DNA from: Bacillota bacterium
GTDB taxonomy: Bacteria > Bacillota > Clostridia > Peptostreptococcales > Anaerovoracaceae
Assembly: GCA_030530285.1 (NCBI GenBank)
Contig: JAUMVD010000008.1
Location: 1 to 53,598, forward strand
Direction: 5' to 3'
Length of the DNA: 53,598 nt
A program made the position numbers and the translations under genes. This document shows, piece after piece, positions 1 through 8,748 of the stretch (the first letter of the stretch is position 1; the number at the start of each line of letters is the position of its first letter). The notes beneath the pieces were generated by a model. The model ran no database searches. It had not been told where the DNA came from and saw nothing but the letters and a program-made list of their open reading frames with translations.

Positions 1-1770
1 CTCATGGCGGCCATCTTTGACGATCAGGAATTTGCATCCGACTACGTTGCAAACTTCGATGCATTCGATAAGAAAGTGAAGACAGGTGAAGCATTTGACC
101 TGACGCTGACAAGATATCAGGCAAAGGCTTTCTTTGATAATAATGTAGTGGCGATTCCGGATGCTGACGTTGGCATATGGAAAGACGGAGAAGTGCAGGA
201 CATAGGCACTACGGACGAAAACGGTAAAGTTCAGCTCTCCTTTGACGAACCGGGAACATATATCGTAACTGCTGCCGGATCAATAGAAGATACGGTTGTC
301 GACTACAGCATAAGTGTTGACGAAGACATGAACGGTTTTGATTATGGCATAAAGTATGACACCGATTCTTCTGGCTTTAATATGCTCATTCCATATACGA
401 TGGAAGATTACGGTGATGGTCCGTATCCGGCTGATGAGCTGCAGTGGATCGATTATATGGACTTTGATGAGGATGACTACGAAGGATATCTCCTTTACTC
501 CAATGAACTTCTGTGTGATTGCTGGACGATGACTCCGGCGTGCATCGTCAAGGTTTATGACGTTATGCCAGCAGAACCTGCCGAAGTAGCAGTAACTGTA
601 AACAACAAGGGCGTCCTCGCCGCAGCGAAGGATGGCAGCGCCATGGCCGACAAGAAGGTTACAGTTGAAGATATCAACGAAGATGGACATCTGACAATCA
701 ACGAAGCGCTTGCCGCAATGCATGAGGCCTACTATGAAGGCGGCGCAGCCGGATTTGCGGTCGGTGGAATGTATAACTCAATCCAGAAACTCTGGGGTGT
801 TGAAACCACGAATGTCCTGACTTATCTCAATGGCACAGGAATATTCAGCGTAGATGATGAAATAAAGGCCGGCGATGAAATATACACCTCCGTCAATGCG
901 GATGATGTATATTACGCTGACTGGTATATCAAATTCTCTAAGAAAAACTACAACACCACGAAGGGAACAAAGATCAGCGTAAAGCTTACCGGTCACTACG
1001 GAATGGCATATGAAGAGGAAGATTTGAAGGATGTTCCGGTTGAAGGAATACAGATCGGCACATGGCAGAATGGCGAATTTGTTCCGATTGAAGGCGCTGT
1101 AACGGATGCCAACGGAAAAGCGGAACTGTCATTTGACGAAGTGGGCGAATATGTAATTACCGCAAAGGGCACCGTCAAAGACGAAGTACAGGATTGGAGC
1201 CAGGGCGGAGCGATCGTCGAAGCAGATTGTCCAACTATGGCGCCTGCAGGAATCGTTAATGTAGAGGATGGAGAAGAGGATGCTTACGTCGCAGCGATGG
1301 CGAAAGATAAGCAGGCGGCTATTGACGAACTGGCCAAGGCTGACTTCTCCGATCTCAATGCAGAAGGCCAGCTGAATGCAGCCATGGCAAACATCGCGGC
1401 GATTGCTAAAATCAACGCAGCGAAGACTAAGGACGAACTTGCTGCGGCCATCGAAAGCGCGCAGGCAACGATGACAGTCGTTACCACGAAGATCGAAGGA
1501 TTCTCAGCCAAGAAGGGCAAGAAAAAGGCTACGGTCAAGTGGACCAAGGATGCGAACAATACGTTCGACGGATATGAGGTATACTATAAGAGAGTCGGCA
1601 AGAAGGCCGAAACATTCGTAGAGGTTTCGGATCCTGATACTACATCGATCGTAATCAAGAAGCTGACGAAAAAGAAAAAGTATACATTCAAGGTACGCGG
1701 ATATAAAATGATAGATGACCAACCTGTATACGGACCATGGTCAGCGGCAAAGACGATCAAGATCAAATAA
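1..1770 (+). CDS. Secreted repeat protein with C-terminal FN3 domain (5' end outside window)
   Basis: Only the 3' part is present: the frame is open at base 1 and the ATG at base 4 is probably internal, since no signal peptide follows it. Two similar segments are visible, about residues 20-195 and 305-425; each has an exposed-domain pattern (ENGKVQLSFDEPGTYIV and ANGKAELSFDEVGEYVI) and ends in a C-x-TM-x-PA-x-IV motif. Between them lies an acidic stretch with an EF-hand-like loop (DINEDGHLTINEA), followed by a segment similar to parts that accompany DUF4430 domains in clostridial surface proteins. An alanine-rich helical region (about 425-490) precedes a C-terminal fibronectin type III domain (about 495-588). 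Inferred to be a calcium-binding extracellular protein. It lies upstream of the DUF4430/ECF operon and may belong with it, but the ligand is unknown. Confidence 0.7.
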   Translation, partial: LMAAIFDDQEFASDYVANFDAFDKKVKTGEAFDLTLTRYQAKAFFDNNVVAIPDADVGIWKDGEVQDIGTTDENGKVQLSFDEPGTYIVTAAGSIEDTVVDYSISVDEDMNGFDYGIKYDTDSSGFNMLIPYTMEDYGDGPYPADELQWIDYMDFDEDDYEGYLLYSNELLCDCWTMTPACIVKVYDVMPAEPAEVAVTVNNKGVLAAAKDGSAMADKKVTVEDINEDGHLTINEALAAMHEAYYEGGAAGFAVGGMYNSIQKLWGVETTNVLTYLNGTGIFSVDDEIKAGDEIYTSVNADDVYYADWYIKFSKKNYNTTKGTKISVKLTGHYGMAYEEEDLKDVPVEGIQIGTWQNGEFVPIEGAVTDANGKAELSFDEVGEYVITAKGTVKDEVQDWSQGGAIVEADCPTMAPAGIVNVEDGEEDAYVAAMAKDKQAAIDELAKADFSDLNAEGQLNAAMANIAAIAKINAAKTKDELAAAIESAQATMTVVTTKIEGFSAKKGKKKATVKWTKDANNTFDGYEVYYKRVGKKAETFVEVSDPDTTSIVIKKLTKKKKYTFKVRGYKMIDDQPVYGPWSAAKTIKIK

Positions 1771-1784
1771 AATATATATTCAGA

Positions 1785-1817
1785 GATTCAGAGCCGTCTG
1801 AAAAACGGCTCTGAATC
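1785..1817 (+). terminator. Perfect 13-bp hairpin between surface-protein genes
   Basis: GATTCAGAGCCGT (1785-1797) pairs perfectly with ACGGCTCTGAATC (1805-1817) around a 7-nt loop. No T-run follows, so it is a poor intrinsic terminator. It may protect the 3' end of the upstream mRNA or act as an attenuator between the first gene and the DUF4430/ECF operon. Confidence 0.5.
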
Positions 1818-1848
1818 ATGCTGTAATGAGAACCGGAGAAAAACCAAC

Positions 1849-3054
1849 ATGGAAACAAAAGCAAAAAAGAAAACATTCAACATCATCATGGTAGCCCTCA
1901 TAGCAGTGATCGCGGTCTGCGGTATCATGCTGGTAGGACATATCCAGGGCTGGTTCGGCGGCGGCAGCGGCAGCAGCTCAGATATGGTCTGCGAAGAGAT
2001 CAGCGGCGTTGTCAACGTAGAACGAAGCGGAGTTGGATATTCTCTGGAAAAGGACGTCGCCATTGAAGCCGGCGACATCGTCGAAACCAAGAACGGCTCG
2101 GAAGCGATCTTCAATCTGGGTAAAAACAACATCGCCGTAAACGAAAACACGGAGATGGAGATCCCGACATGCGGAGAGGGCAGTCTGGACATCACCCTGA
2201 ACGAAGGGGAATTCTTCGCGGAAGTGCCGGACGCACCGGATAGCTTCACCATCGATTTCGGTAAAAACAAGGCGATGATCACGGGAACCGTATTCTCCGT
2301 CAGCCAGCAAAAGAACAGTTCCACGCTGGATGTATTTGAAGGTACGGTCACCGTTACCGCAGAAGACGGAAGCGAAAATACCGTGAGCGCGGGACAGGAA
2401 CTGCTCATCGCCCGCAACGCGAAAGACAAGCTGAGTGTGGAAACCAGCGATCTGCAGGCAACATTTCTCAGCGACTACATGATCAATAAACTTCTGGCAT
2501 GCGATACATCAGACCTTTGCTTCGACGCGGATGCGCTGAACAAAGTCATCACAGCCAGGGAAAAAGAAAAGAAGCAGGCCGCAAAGGCCTTAGAACAGGA
2601 AGCGATCGAGATCGCTTCTAACGAAGAAAACGCCGCTTCGGGATCCGGAGATACTTCCGGCGGAAGCAGCGACATTATGACCTGCACCATACAGATTCAG
2701 TGCAAGTCGATCTTAAAGAACATGGACAAACTTGCCAGCGGCAAGAACAGATACGTACCGTCAAACGGAGTCATATTATCCACCAGCTCGGTACAGTTCC
2801 AAAAGGGCGAAACGGCTTACGACGTAACGAAGCGCGCGTGCTCGGCCACGGGCATACAGATCGAAGCATCATACGTACCGCTCTATGGAAGCTATTATGT
2901 AGAAGGAATCAACCATCTGTATGAATTCGACTGCGGAGAGATGTCCGGGTGGCTGTATAAGGTCAACGGATGGGCGCCGAACTACGGATGTTCAGAATAT
3001 AAGCTTAAGAATGGAGACAGCATAGTATGGACTTACACGTGCACAGGAAGATAA
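1849..3054 (+). CDS. Membrane-anchored FecR-like/DUF4430 protein
   Basis: 401 residues. A lysine-rich N-terminus and one hydrophobic segment (about 11-35) act as a membrane anchor, followed by a Gly/Ser linker. Residues about 45-190 resemble a FecR-type beta domain (GD-IVETKNGSEAIFNLG, then MITGTVFSV and LDVFEGTVTV). Residues about 280-401 are a DUF4430 domain, the fold related to the C-terminal beta domain of transcobalamin and intrinsic factor, with the typical GWLYKVNGW and LKNGDSIVW ends. A GGAG ribosome site precedes the ATG. It overlaps the next gene by 28 bp, so the two are probably co-translated. Inferred role: extracellular ligand capture for the ECF transporter downstream. The ligand, perhaps a corrinoid, is inferred from fold and context only. 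Confidence 0.75.
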   Translation: METKAKKKTFNIIMVALIAVIAVCGIMLVGHIQGWFGGGSGSSSDMVCEEISGVVNVERSGVGYSLEKDVAIEAGDIVETKNGSEAIFNLGKNNIAVNENTEMEIPTCGEGSLDITLNEGEFFAEVPDAPDSFTIDFGKNKAMITGTVFSVSQQKNSSTLDVFEGTVTVTAEDGSENTVSAGQELLIARNAKDKLSVETSDLQATFLSDYMINKLLACDTSDLCFDADALNKVITAREKEKKQAAKALEQEAIEIASNEENAASGSGDTSGGSSDIMTCTIQIQCKSILKNMDKLASGKNRYVPSNGVILSTSSVQFQKGETAYDVTKRACSATGIQIEASYVPLYGSYYVEGINHLYEFDCGEMSGWLYKVNGWAPNYGCSEYKLKNGDSIVWTYTCTGR

Positions 3055-5567
3055 TCGCCATCATCACGGCAATGTTCATGCTGGTAACCCTGCAGGTACC
3101 GGCAGCTTTTGCGTTGGAAGAAGACGCGCCGGTGGCAGAAGAAACCAAACAGACGGAGCAGACAGAAGCCACCCAGCCGCCTGCAGAGGAAACAGAGCAG
3201 ACACAGCAGACAGAAGCCGCCCAGCCGCAGAGCGATGAGAGCACGCAGAGTGACAGCGACAAACAGGATGAAGCAAAGACCATCGACGTTAAATTCTCTA
3301 TTGTGATCGATCAGCAGCCGGCTCCGCTGGAGTGGATCCCGGAATGCAAACTCTCCGTAAAGGAAAAGACCACGGTAGAAACACTCTTAAAGGATACTCT
3401 TAAGGAAGTGGAATTTACGTGCAGCATATCGGAAGACGGCAGGCTCATCAGCATCACGTCCTCTCCGGCAGGCGGAAATTACTGCCTTAAGAACGGGGAC
3501 CTGGGAGAGCACAAAGGCTGGACATACAGAATCAACGACCAAAAGTCTGATAAGCTCATGAGAGATCAGGAGCTCAAGGACGGCGACAAGGTCGTGATCA
3601 AGTACACAGAACTTTCCGCAGAAGAACTGGCAGCAGGAGAACCTGCAGAAGAGACGGCGGAAAACACAGAAGAACAGACAGAAGAACCTGCAGAAGAAGC
3701 ATCCATGAGCGAACTGGCCATGGCGCAGCTGGGAGCGGGTTCAACACCAAAGGAAATCGCTGACGCCTACGGCAACACGAAGGATAAGATGACAGATCTT
3801 GCCGACAGCGTGAACTGGGCGGCAGACTCCACGTGGATCGTGCTGGCTCTGGCAAGAGGCGGCAGCCTGACAGAGGAGCAGGCCCAGGCATATCTGAACA
3901 GCGTGGCAGCCGAAACAGAAAACAGCGGATCCGCAATGATCAATAAGAATCAGTCCAGCGACAATGCCAAGGCCATCATGGCGCTGACTGCGGCGGGAAT
4001 CGATCCTACCGACGTCAACGGATATAACCTGCTGGAGCCTCTGGCCAACATCGCTTATGTCAGGGCTCAGGGCGTCAACGGACCGATCTGGGCGTTGCTG
4101 GCTTTTGACAGCAAGGGATACGAGATCCCGGCACTGGACGTGGGCGATCCGGATACGGCAGCCAAATTCCAGACCACCAGGGAGAATCTGGTCAGCACCC
4201 TCCTGAACTCACGAAAGAGTGACGGCGGCTGGGCATACAGCGGGTCTTCCTCTGATGTGGACATGACCTGCATGGCCATCCAGGCGCTGGCTCCGTACTA
4301 TAAGAAAGATATGAAGGTCACCATAGGCGGCAAGGAAGTCAGCGTCAAAGCAGCTGTGGATAGCGCATTGGCATGGCTTTCGAAGCAGCAGCACAAGGAC
4401 GGCTCCTTCTCATCAGTAGGCGTAGTCACGTCCGAGTCCGCCAGTCAGGTGATCGTAGCGCTGACCAGTCTGGGCATCGACCCGGCCAAGGATCCTCGGT
4501 TCCTTAAGAACGGCAAAGGCGCCATCGATTCGCTCATGTCGTTCTACGTCAAAGGCGGAGGATTCAAACACGTAGACAGCAATTACAAGTGGAACGCACT
4601 GGCGTCATCTCAAGCGTTTTACGCTCTGGTTTCATACTATAGAAGCAAAGACGGCAAGAACAGCCTGTACGATATGACGGACAGCGGCGACGGATATAAG
4701 ATCGATCCGTCCTATGATCCGCAGGAAGAGGGCGGCACGGATCCTGAGCAGGATCCGGAAGACGTCCCGAAACCGGAAGGCAAGGCCAAGGGTCTGACCA
4801 AGTCCGGCGGACTCATCAAGCTCAAAGGAGACCTGACGAAAAAGGCATCCGCCTCTGTGGATCTCATCCAGAAAGTCGTGCAGAGAAACCTGCCGAAGGA
4901 CGCGAAAAAATATACGAAGGATGACATCAAGGCCATCGGCGATGCGTATAAGGAATACAATAAACTAACACCTGCTGAGAAACTGGCGGTGAGAAAGAAT
5001 AAATTCTGGAAACCGTACAGCAAGATCATCGCGAAATTGGGCAAAGTCTATCATCTGGACGAGAAGAGCGGCATCGATATGAGAAGCAACGACGACAGCG
5101 CGCTGCCGTGGTACATCAAGCTCATCATCAACGAAAAGCAGATGGACCAGGAAGAGACCGAGAAGATCGAAGGTCTGTTAGGCGAGAGCAGCAGCCTGTT
5201 TACCATGTACGATGTACATTTCGAAAACAGCCTCACAGGCAAAGAGTGGCATCCAAAGAAGATCGTCAAGGTGGGACTGCCGATTCCGGAAGAAGTCAGC
5301 GGAGAGGCGATCGCTGTCCACATCACGGATGAAAACAAGATCGAATTCATAAACGGTGAGGCGGAGGAAGGAATGCTTTTGATCCGCGCGGCGGATTTCT
5401 CCGCGTATGGCATCGCCAGCATGACCGGATCCATATCCGATCTGATGAAGACGCAGCAGGACGAAGAGCCGGTCAGCATCCTCCCATGGATCTTGGGAGG
5501 GGCGGGAGCCCTGGCGGCGCTTTTGATCCTTCTCATCGCGCGCAGGAAAATGACAGATGAAGAGTGA
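3027..5567 (+). CDS. Transcobalamin-like surface protein: DUF4430 + alpha/alpha toroid + TM anchor
   Basis: 846 residues. Signal peptide about 1-29; a Glu/Gln/Thr-rich low-complexity spacer to about 85; a DUF4430 domain about 86-195 (GWTYRIND, LKDGDKVVIKY); a second acidic spacer; then about 231-555 an alpha/alpha-toroid of the prenyltransferase/squalene-cyclase repeat class (SDGGWAYSG, KDGSFSS, and an ASSQAFYALVSYYR helix). A C-terminal beta-rich region ends in one membrane helix (about 815-838) and a basic tail, so the protein is outside and anchored. Animal intrinsic factor and transcobalamin bind cobalamin between an alpha6/alpha6 barrel and a DUF4430-like domain; here the same two modules occur in reversed order. 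It overlaps genes on both sides. An intramembrane or cyclase enzyme is unlikely because the toroid is extracellular and no catalytic acidic motif is seen. Confidence 0.75.
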   Translation: MDLHVHRKIIAIITAMFMLVTLQVPAAFALEEDAPVAEETKQTEQTEATQPPAEETEQTQQTEAAQPQSDESTQSDSDKQDEAKTIDVKFSIVIDQQPAPLEWIPECKLSVKEKTTVETLLKDTLKEVEFTCSISEDGRLISITSSPAGGNYCLKNGDLGEHKGWTYRINDQKSDKLMRDQELKDGDKVVIKYTELSAEELAAGEPAEETAENTEEQTEEPAEEASMSELAMAQLGAGSTPKEIADAYGNTKDKMTDLADSVNWAADSTWIVLALARGGSLTEEQAQAYLNSVAAETENSGSAMINKNQSSDNAKAIMALTAAGIDPTDVNGYNLLEPLANIAYVRAQGVNGPIWALLAFDSKGYEIPALDVGDPDTAAKFQTTRENLVSTLLNSRKSDGGWAYSGSSSDVDMTCMAIQALAPYYKKDMKVTIGGKEVSVKAAVDSALAWLSKQQHKDGSFSSVGVVTSESASQVIVALTSLGIDPAKDPRFLKNGKGAIDSLMSFYVKGGGFKHVDSNYKWNALASSQAFYALVSYYRSKDGKNSLYDMTDSGDGYKIDPSYDPQEEGGTDPEQDPEDVPKPEGKAKGLTKSGGLIKLKGDLTKKASASVDLIQKVVQRNLPKDAKKYTKDDIKAIGDAYKEYNKLTPAEKLAVRKNKFWKPYSKIIAKLGKVYHLDEKSGIDMRSNDDSALPWYIKLIINEKQMDQEETEKIEGLLGESSSLFTMYDVHFENSLTGKEWHPKKIVKVGLPIPEEVSGEAIAVHITDENKIEFINGEAEEGMLLIRAADFSAYGIASMTGSISDLMKTQQDEEPVSILPWILGGAGALAALLILLIARRKMTDEE

Positions 5568-6369
5568 TGTATTCGGGACGTATCATCCGGCAATAACATT
5601 TCTGTTTTTTATAGCGGCCATAGTGTTCGGCATGTGCTTCAGCAAGCCGGCATTCCTGGTCGCTTCATGCGTATTATCAGCGGCGTATCTCATCACCATC
5701 AAGGGGACGAAGGCCTTCCGGTATATTGCCGTGATGGCCCTCGTATGCGCATTGATCGCGCTGATCAACCCGTTGTTTAATATCTATGGTGAAGATGTGC
5801 TGATGACCGTCTTTGGCAGGCCGTATACCATGGAAGCGCTCACCTACGGATTTAAGATCGGCGCCATGTTTGCCACGATACTTCTCTGGTTTGCCGCCTA
5901 CAACGCGGTCATGACCAGCGACAAATTCCTGTATCTGTTCGGCAGAGCAGCCCCATCCATCACTCTGGTGCTCACCATGATTCTCCGACTCATACCGTTG
6001 TTCCAGAAAAAGGCCTTCCAAATCGCGGGAGCCAGGAAATGCGTGGGGCTGGGCGGAACCGCCGGGACCAGGAGCGAACGCATCAACAACGGCATGGCAG
6101 TCACCTCGGCGCTGACGAGCTGGGCACTGGAAGGCGGCATCGTCACCGCGGACAGCATGAGCAGCCGCGGATTCGGATGCGGCAGGCGCAGCACGTTTTC
6201 GATATACAGATTTGACAGCAGAGACAAACTGCTTATGATAATAATGATAGTACTTGCCGGAGCATCGGTACTCGGAATTTTAGCCGCATACGCGGCGCTT
6301 CTGGCTATACCGACACTGCTCAATGTTCTGGAGGAGATCAAATGGCGCAATTTGAGATCAAAGATCTGA
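5557..6369 (+). CDS. ECF transporter transmembrane (T) component, first copy
   Basis: 270 residues with about five to six hydrophobic segments. The N-terminal YHPAITFLFF motif and the cytoplasmic coupling segment with a Ser-Arg-Gly signature (SMSSRGFG, followed by STFSIYRFDSRD) are those of EcfT scaffold proteins, which couple ATPases to the substrate-binding S subunit. It overlaps the upstream surface protein by 11 bp and the ATPase gene by 28 bp. A second T component lies three genes downstream and shares the SIYRFD-RD motif, so the pair are paralogues. Assignment to the family is firm; the substrate depends on the S subunit. Confidence 0.88.
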   Translation: MKSDVFGTYHPAITFLFFIAAIVFGMCFSKPAFLVASCVLSAAYLITIKGTKAFRYIAVMALVCALIALINPLFNIYGEDVLMTVFGRPYTMEALTYGFKIGAMFATILLWFAAYNAVMTSDKFLYLFGRAAPSITLVLTMILRLIPLFQKKAFQIAGARKCVGLGGTAGTRSERINNGMAVTSALTSWALEGGIVTADSMSSRGFGCGRRSTFSIYRFDSRDKLLMIIMIVLAGASVLGILAAYAALLAIPTLLNVLEEIKWRNLRSKI

Positions 6370-8018
6370 ATTTCTCATATCCAACAAATGAAGAAAAGAA
6401 GGCCCTTGACGGGATCAACCTGTCCATCGAGCAGGGCCAATATATAACCGTCTGCGGCAGGAGCGGCAGCGGCAAGACCACACTGCTCAGGCACCTGAAG
6501 TCCGTTCTGACGCCGCACGGCAAGACGTCCGGAGAGATTCTGTTCAACGGGCGTCCGCTGGCGGAAGCGGACCTTAGGACGCAGTCATCACAGATCGGTT
6601 TCGTCATGCAAAACCCCGACAGCCAGATCGTCACAGACAAGGTGTGGCACGAACTGGCCTTCGGGCTGGAAAGTCTGGGAGAAGATCAGAAGACCATCCG
6701 GACCCGGGTGGCCGAGATGGCCAGCTACTTCGGCATCCAAGGCTGGTTCCACAGAGATGTAAAGGATCTGTCCGGAGGGCAGAAGCAGCTTTTGAATCTG
6801 GCCTCCATCATGGCCATGCAGCCGTCGGTGCTGATACTGGACGAGCCTACAAGCCAGCTGGACCCCATCGCGGCGGCGGATTTTCTCAACACGGTGAGAA
6901 AAATCAATCTGGAGCTGGGGACGACCATCATCATCACCGAGCACAGGCTGGAAGACATATTCCACGCGTCTGACCGGGTGGTGATCATGGACAAAGGCAG
7001 GATCGTCGCAGACGACGCACCGAAAAAGGTGGGCGCGCTTCTGAAGAGGGAAGACAGCCCGATGTTCGCGGCTATGCCGTCACCGGTGCAGATCTATTAC
7101 GGCGCGTGCGGCGATGAAGCGGCAGCGGGAGAATGCCCGCTGACGGTCCGGGAGGGCAGGAGCTGGCTGAGCCGGGAATTTCCTGATGGCAAGCCGGAGA
7201 TCTGCGAAATCCATGAAGCGGAAGAGCTGAGCGAAGTCACGGATCCGGCAATTTACCTCAAGGAGATCTGGTTCCGCTACGAAAAGGACGCGCCGGACGT
7301 ATTAAAAGGCGTGAGCCTGGCGGTTCCGGCAGGAGAGTTGTCAGCCATCGTCGGCGGCAACGGCACGGGCAAATCCACCACGCTGAAATCCATCTGCAAT
7401 ATCTGCAGACCTTACCGCGGGCAGGTGTATATCAACGGACAGAAAATAGATAAGTATAAAGGAAAAGAACTCTTTAGAAACAATCTGGCGATGCTCCCGC
7501 AGGATCCGCAGAACCTGTTCGTAAAAAAGAAAGTGCGGGAAGAACTGGAGGAAATGGTTAAGGGCGAAGGCGCTTCAGATAAGATCCGTGAGATCGCGGC
7601 GCTTTGCGAGATCGAGGAGCTGATGGACAGCCACCCGTACGACCTTTCCGGTGGTGAACAGCAGAGAGCGGCTCTGGCGAAGGTGCTGCTGACAGATCCG
7701 AAGGTTTTGCTGCTGGATGAGCCGACAAAGGGCATGGACAATTTCTTCAAGCTGAAGTTCGCGAAGATCCTGGCAGATCTTAAAGCCCGGGGCATAACGA
7801 TCCTGATGGTTTCCCACGATGTGGAATTCTGCGCCAGGTACGCCGACCGGGTCAGCATGTTCTTTGACGGGGGAATCATTACCACGAACACACCGAGAAG
7901 ATTTTTCTCACAGAACAGTTTCTATACCACCGCGGCCAACAGAATGAGCCGCCATCTGTTCGACAACGCTATCACTAACGAAGACGTTATAAGCCTTTGC
8001 AAAGAAAATGGAAAATAA
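6342..8018 (+). CDS. Fused ECF ATPase (two ABC domains in one chain)
   Basis: 558 residues containing two complete ABC ATPase domains, corresponding to EcfA and EcfA' joined head to tail. Domain 1: Walker A GRSGSGKTT (about 39-47), LSGGQKQ signature (about 143-149), Walker B VLILDEPT. Domain 2: Walker A GGNGTGKST (about 336-344), Q-loop LPQDPQN, signature LSGGEQQR, Walker B VLLLDEPT. Both keep the catalytic Glu and a switch His (TEH, SHD), so both sites look active. A GGAGGAG site lies just before the ATG, inside the upstream gene. It powers import through the T and S components around it. Duplex ATPases of this kind are known in CbiO-like and YkoD-like ECF systems. Confidence 0.92.
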   Translation: MAQFEIKDLNFSYPTNEEKKALDGINLSIEQGQYITVCGRSGSGKTTLLRHLKSVLTPHGKTSGEILFNGRPLAEADLRTQSSQIGFVMQNPDSQIVTDKVWHELAFGLESLGEDQKTIRTRVAEMASYFGIQGWFHRDVKDLSGGQKQLLNLASIMAMQPSVLILDEPTSQLDPIAAADFLNTVRKINLELGTTIIITEHRLEDIFHASDRVVIMDKGRIVADDAPKKVGALLKREDSPMFAAMPSPVQIYYGACGDEAAAGECPLTVREGRSWLSREFPDGKPEICEIHEAEELSEVTDPAIYLKEIWFRYEKDAPDVLKGVSLAVPAGELSAIVGGNGTGKSTTLKSICNICRPYRGQVYINGQKIDKYKGKELFRNNLAMLPQDPQNLFVKKKVREELEEMVKGEGASDKIREIAALCEIEELMDSHPYDLSGGEQQRAALAKVLLTDPKVLLLDEPTKGMDNFFKLKFAKILADLKARGITILMVSHDVEFCARYADRVSMFFDGGIITTNTPRRFFSQNSFYTTAANRMSRHLFDNAITNEDVISLCKENGK

Positions 8019-8748
8019 TCAAGGAAGAAATAAAACAAGTAAAAAGACGATCCTGTTTCAGGCGCTGGTGATCGTGATTCTGATCCCGGCCGCGCTGCTT
8101 TTGTCCTGGAAGTTCGGCGACAGGCAGTATTATCTGTTCAGTGTCATCGTGATGATCCTGATCATGCTGCCGTTCTTCATCCGGTTCGAACGCAGGAAAC
8201 CGACATCCAGAGAGCTGGTGACGCTGGCCGTCATGAGCGCGCTGGCGGCGGCCTCCAGAGCGGCCTTCGTCATGGTGCCGCACTTTACGCCAATGACGGG
8301 GATCATCATGATCACGGGTCTCGCGCTGGGCGCGGAAGCGGGATTCATCACGGGCTCCTTGGGCGCCTTTGTGAGCAATTTCGTTTTCGGTCAGGGACCG
8401 TGGACACCGTGGCAGATGTTCGCATACGGCCTTGCCGGTTTTATCTTCGGGATCCTCGGCAGAAAGGGACTGATCAATAGCGAGAAGAGACTCCCTGCTT
8501 CCATCATCGGCGGGCTGATGGTGCTCTGCATTATCGGGCCTTTGCTGGATACCGCCACTCTGTTCCTGATTTCGGCCGGCGTGCAGCACACTTCCGTGGG
8601 AGCCGTGTATCTGGCCGGCGTTCCTGTAAACGCGATCCACGGGCTGTCGACGTTTATCACCATATTCGTTCTCGGCAAGCCGATCTGCGAGAAACTGGAG
8701 AGAATCAGGATCAAGTACGGCATGATGAGGGAGACAGATGAAATTTGA
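8008..8748 (+). CDS. ECF transporter substrate-binding (S) component, CbrT-like
   Basis: 246 residues with about six to seven membrane segments and a basic N-terminus. The conserved block SRELVTLAVMSALAAASRAAF is followed by FTPMTGIIMITG, the GLALGAEAGFITG loop and FGQGPWTPWQMFAYG. From memory this pattern matches the S-component family that includes the cobalamin transporter CbrT; this could not be checked by alignment. It overlaps the ATPase gene by 11 bp and the second T gene by 11 bp, so it is the dedicated S subunit of the operon. Corrinoid uptake is inferred from the family and from the transcobalamin-like proteins upstream; another large planar ligand is possible. Confidence 0.8.
   Translation: MENNQGRNKTSKKTILFQALVIVILIPAALLLSWKFGDRQYYLFSVIVMILIMLPFFIRFERRKPTSRELVTLAVMSALAAASRAAFVMVPHFTPMTGIIMITGLALGAEAGFITGSLGAFVSNFVFGQGPWTPWQMFAYGLAGFIFGILGRKGLINSEKRLPASIIGGLMVLCIIGPLLDTATLFLISAGVQHTSVGAVYLAGVPVNAIHGLSTFITIFVLGKPICEKLERIRIKYGMMRETDEI

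Noticed and set aside
1771..1848. Cobalamin riboswitch before the DUF4430/ECF operon
   Set aside because: The space is too short for a cobalamin riboswitch and no B12-box motif was seen; only a simple hairpin is there. A riboswitch further upstream of the window remains possible.
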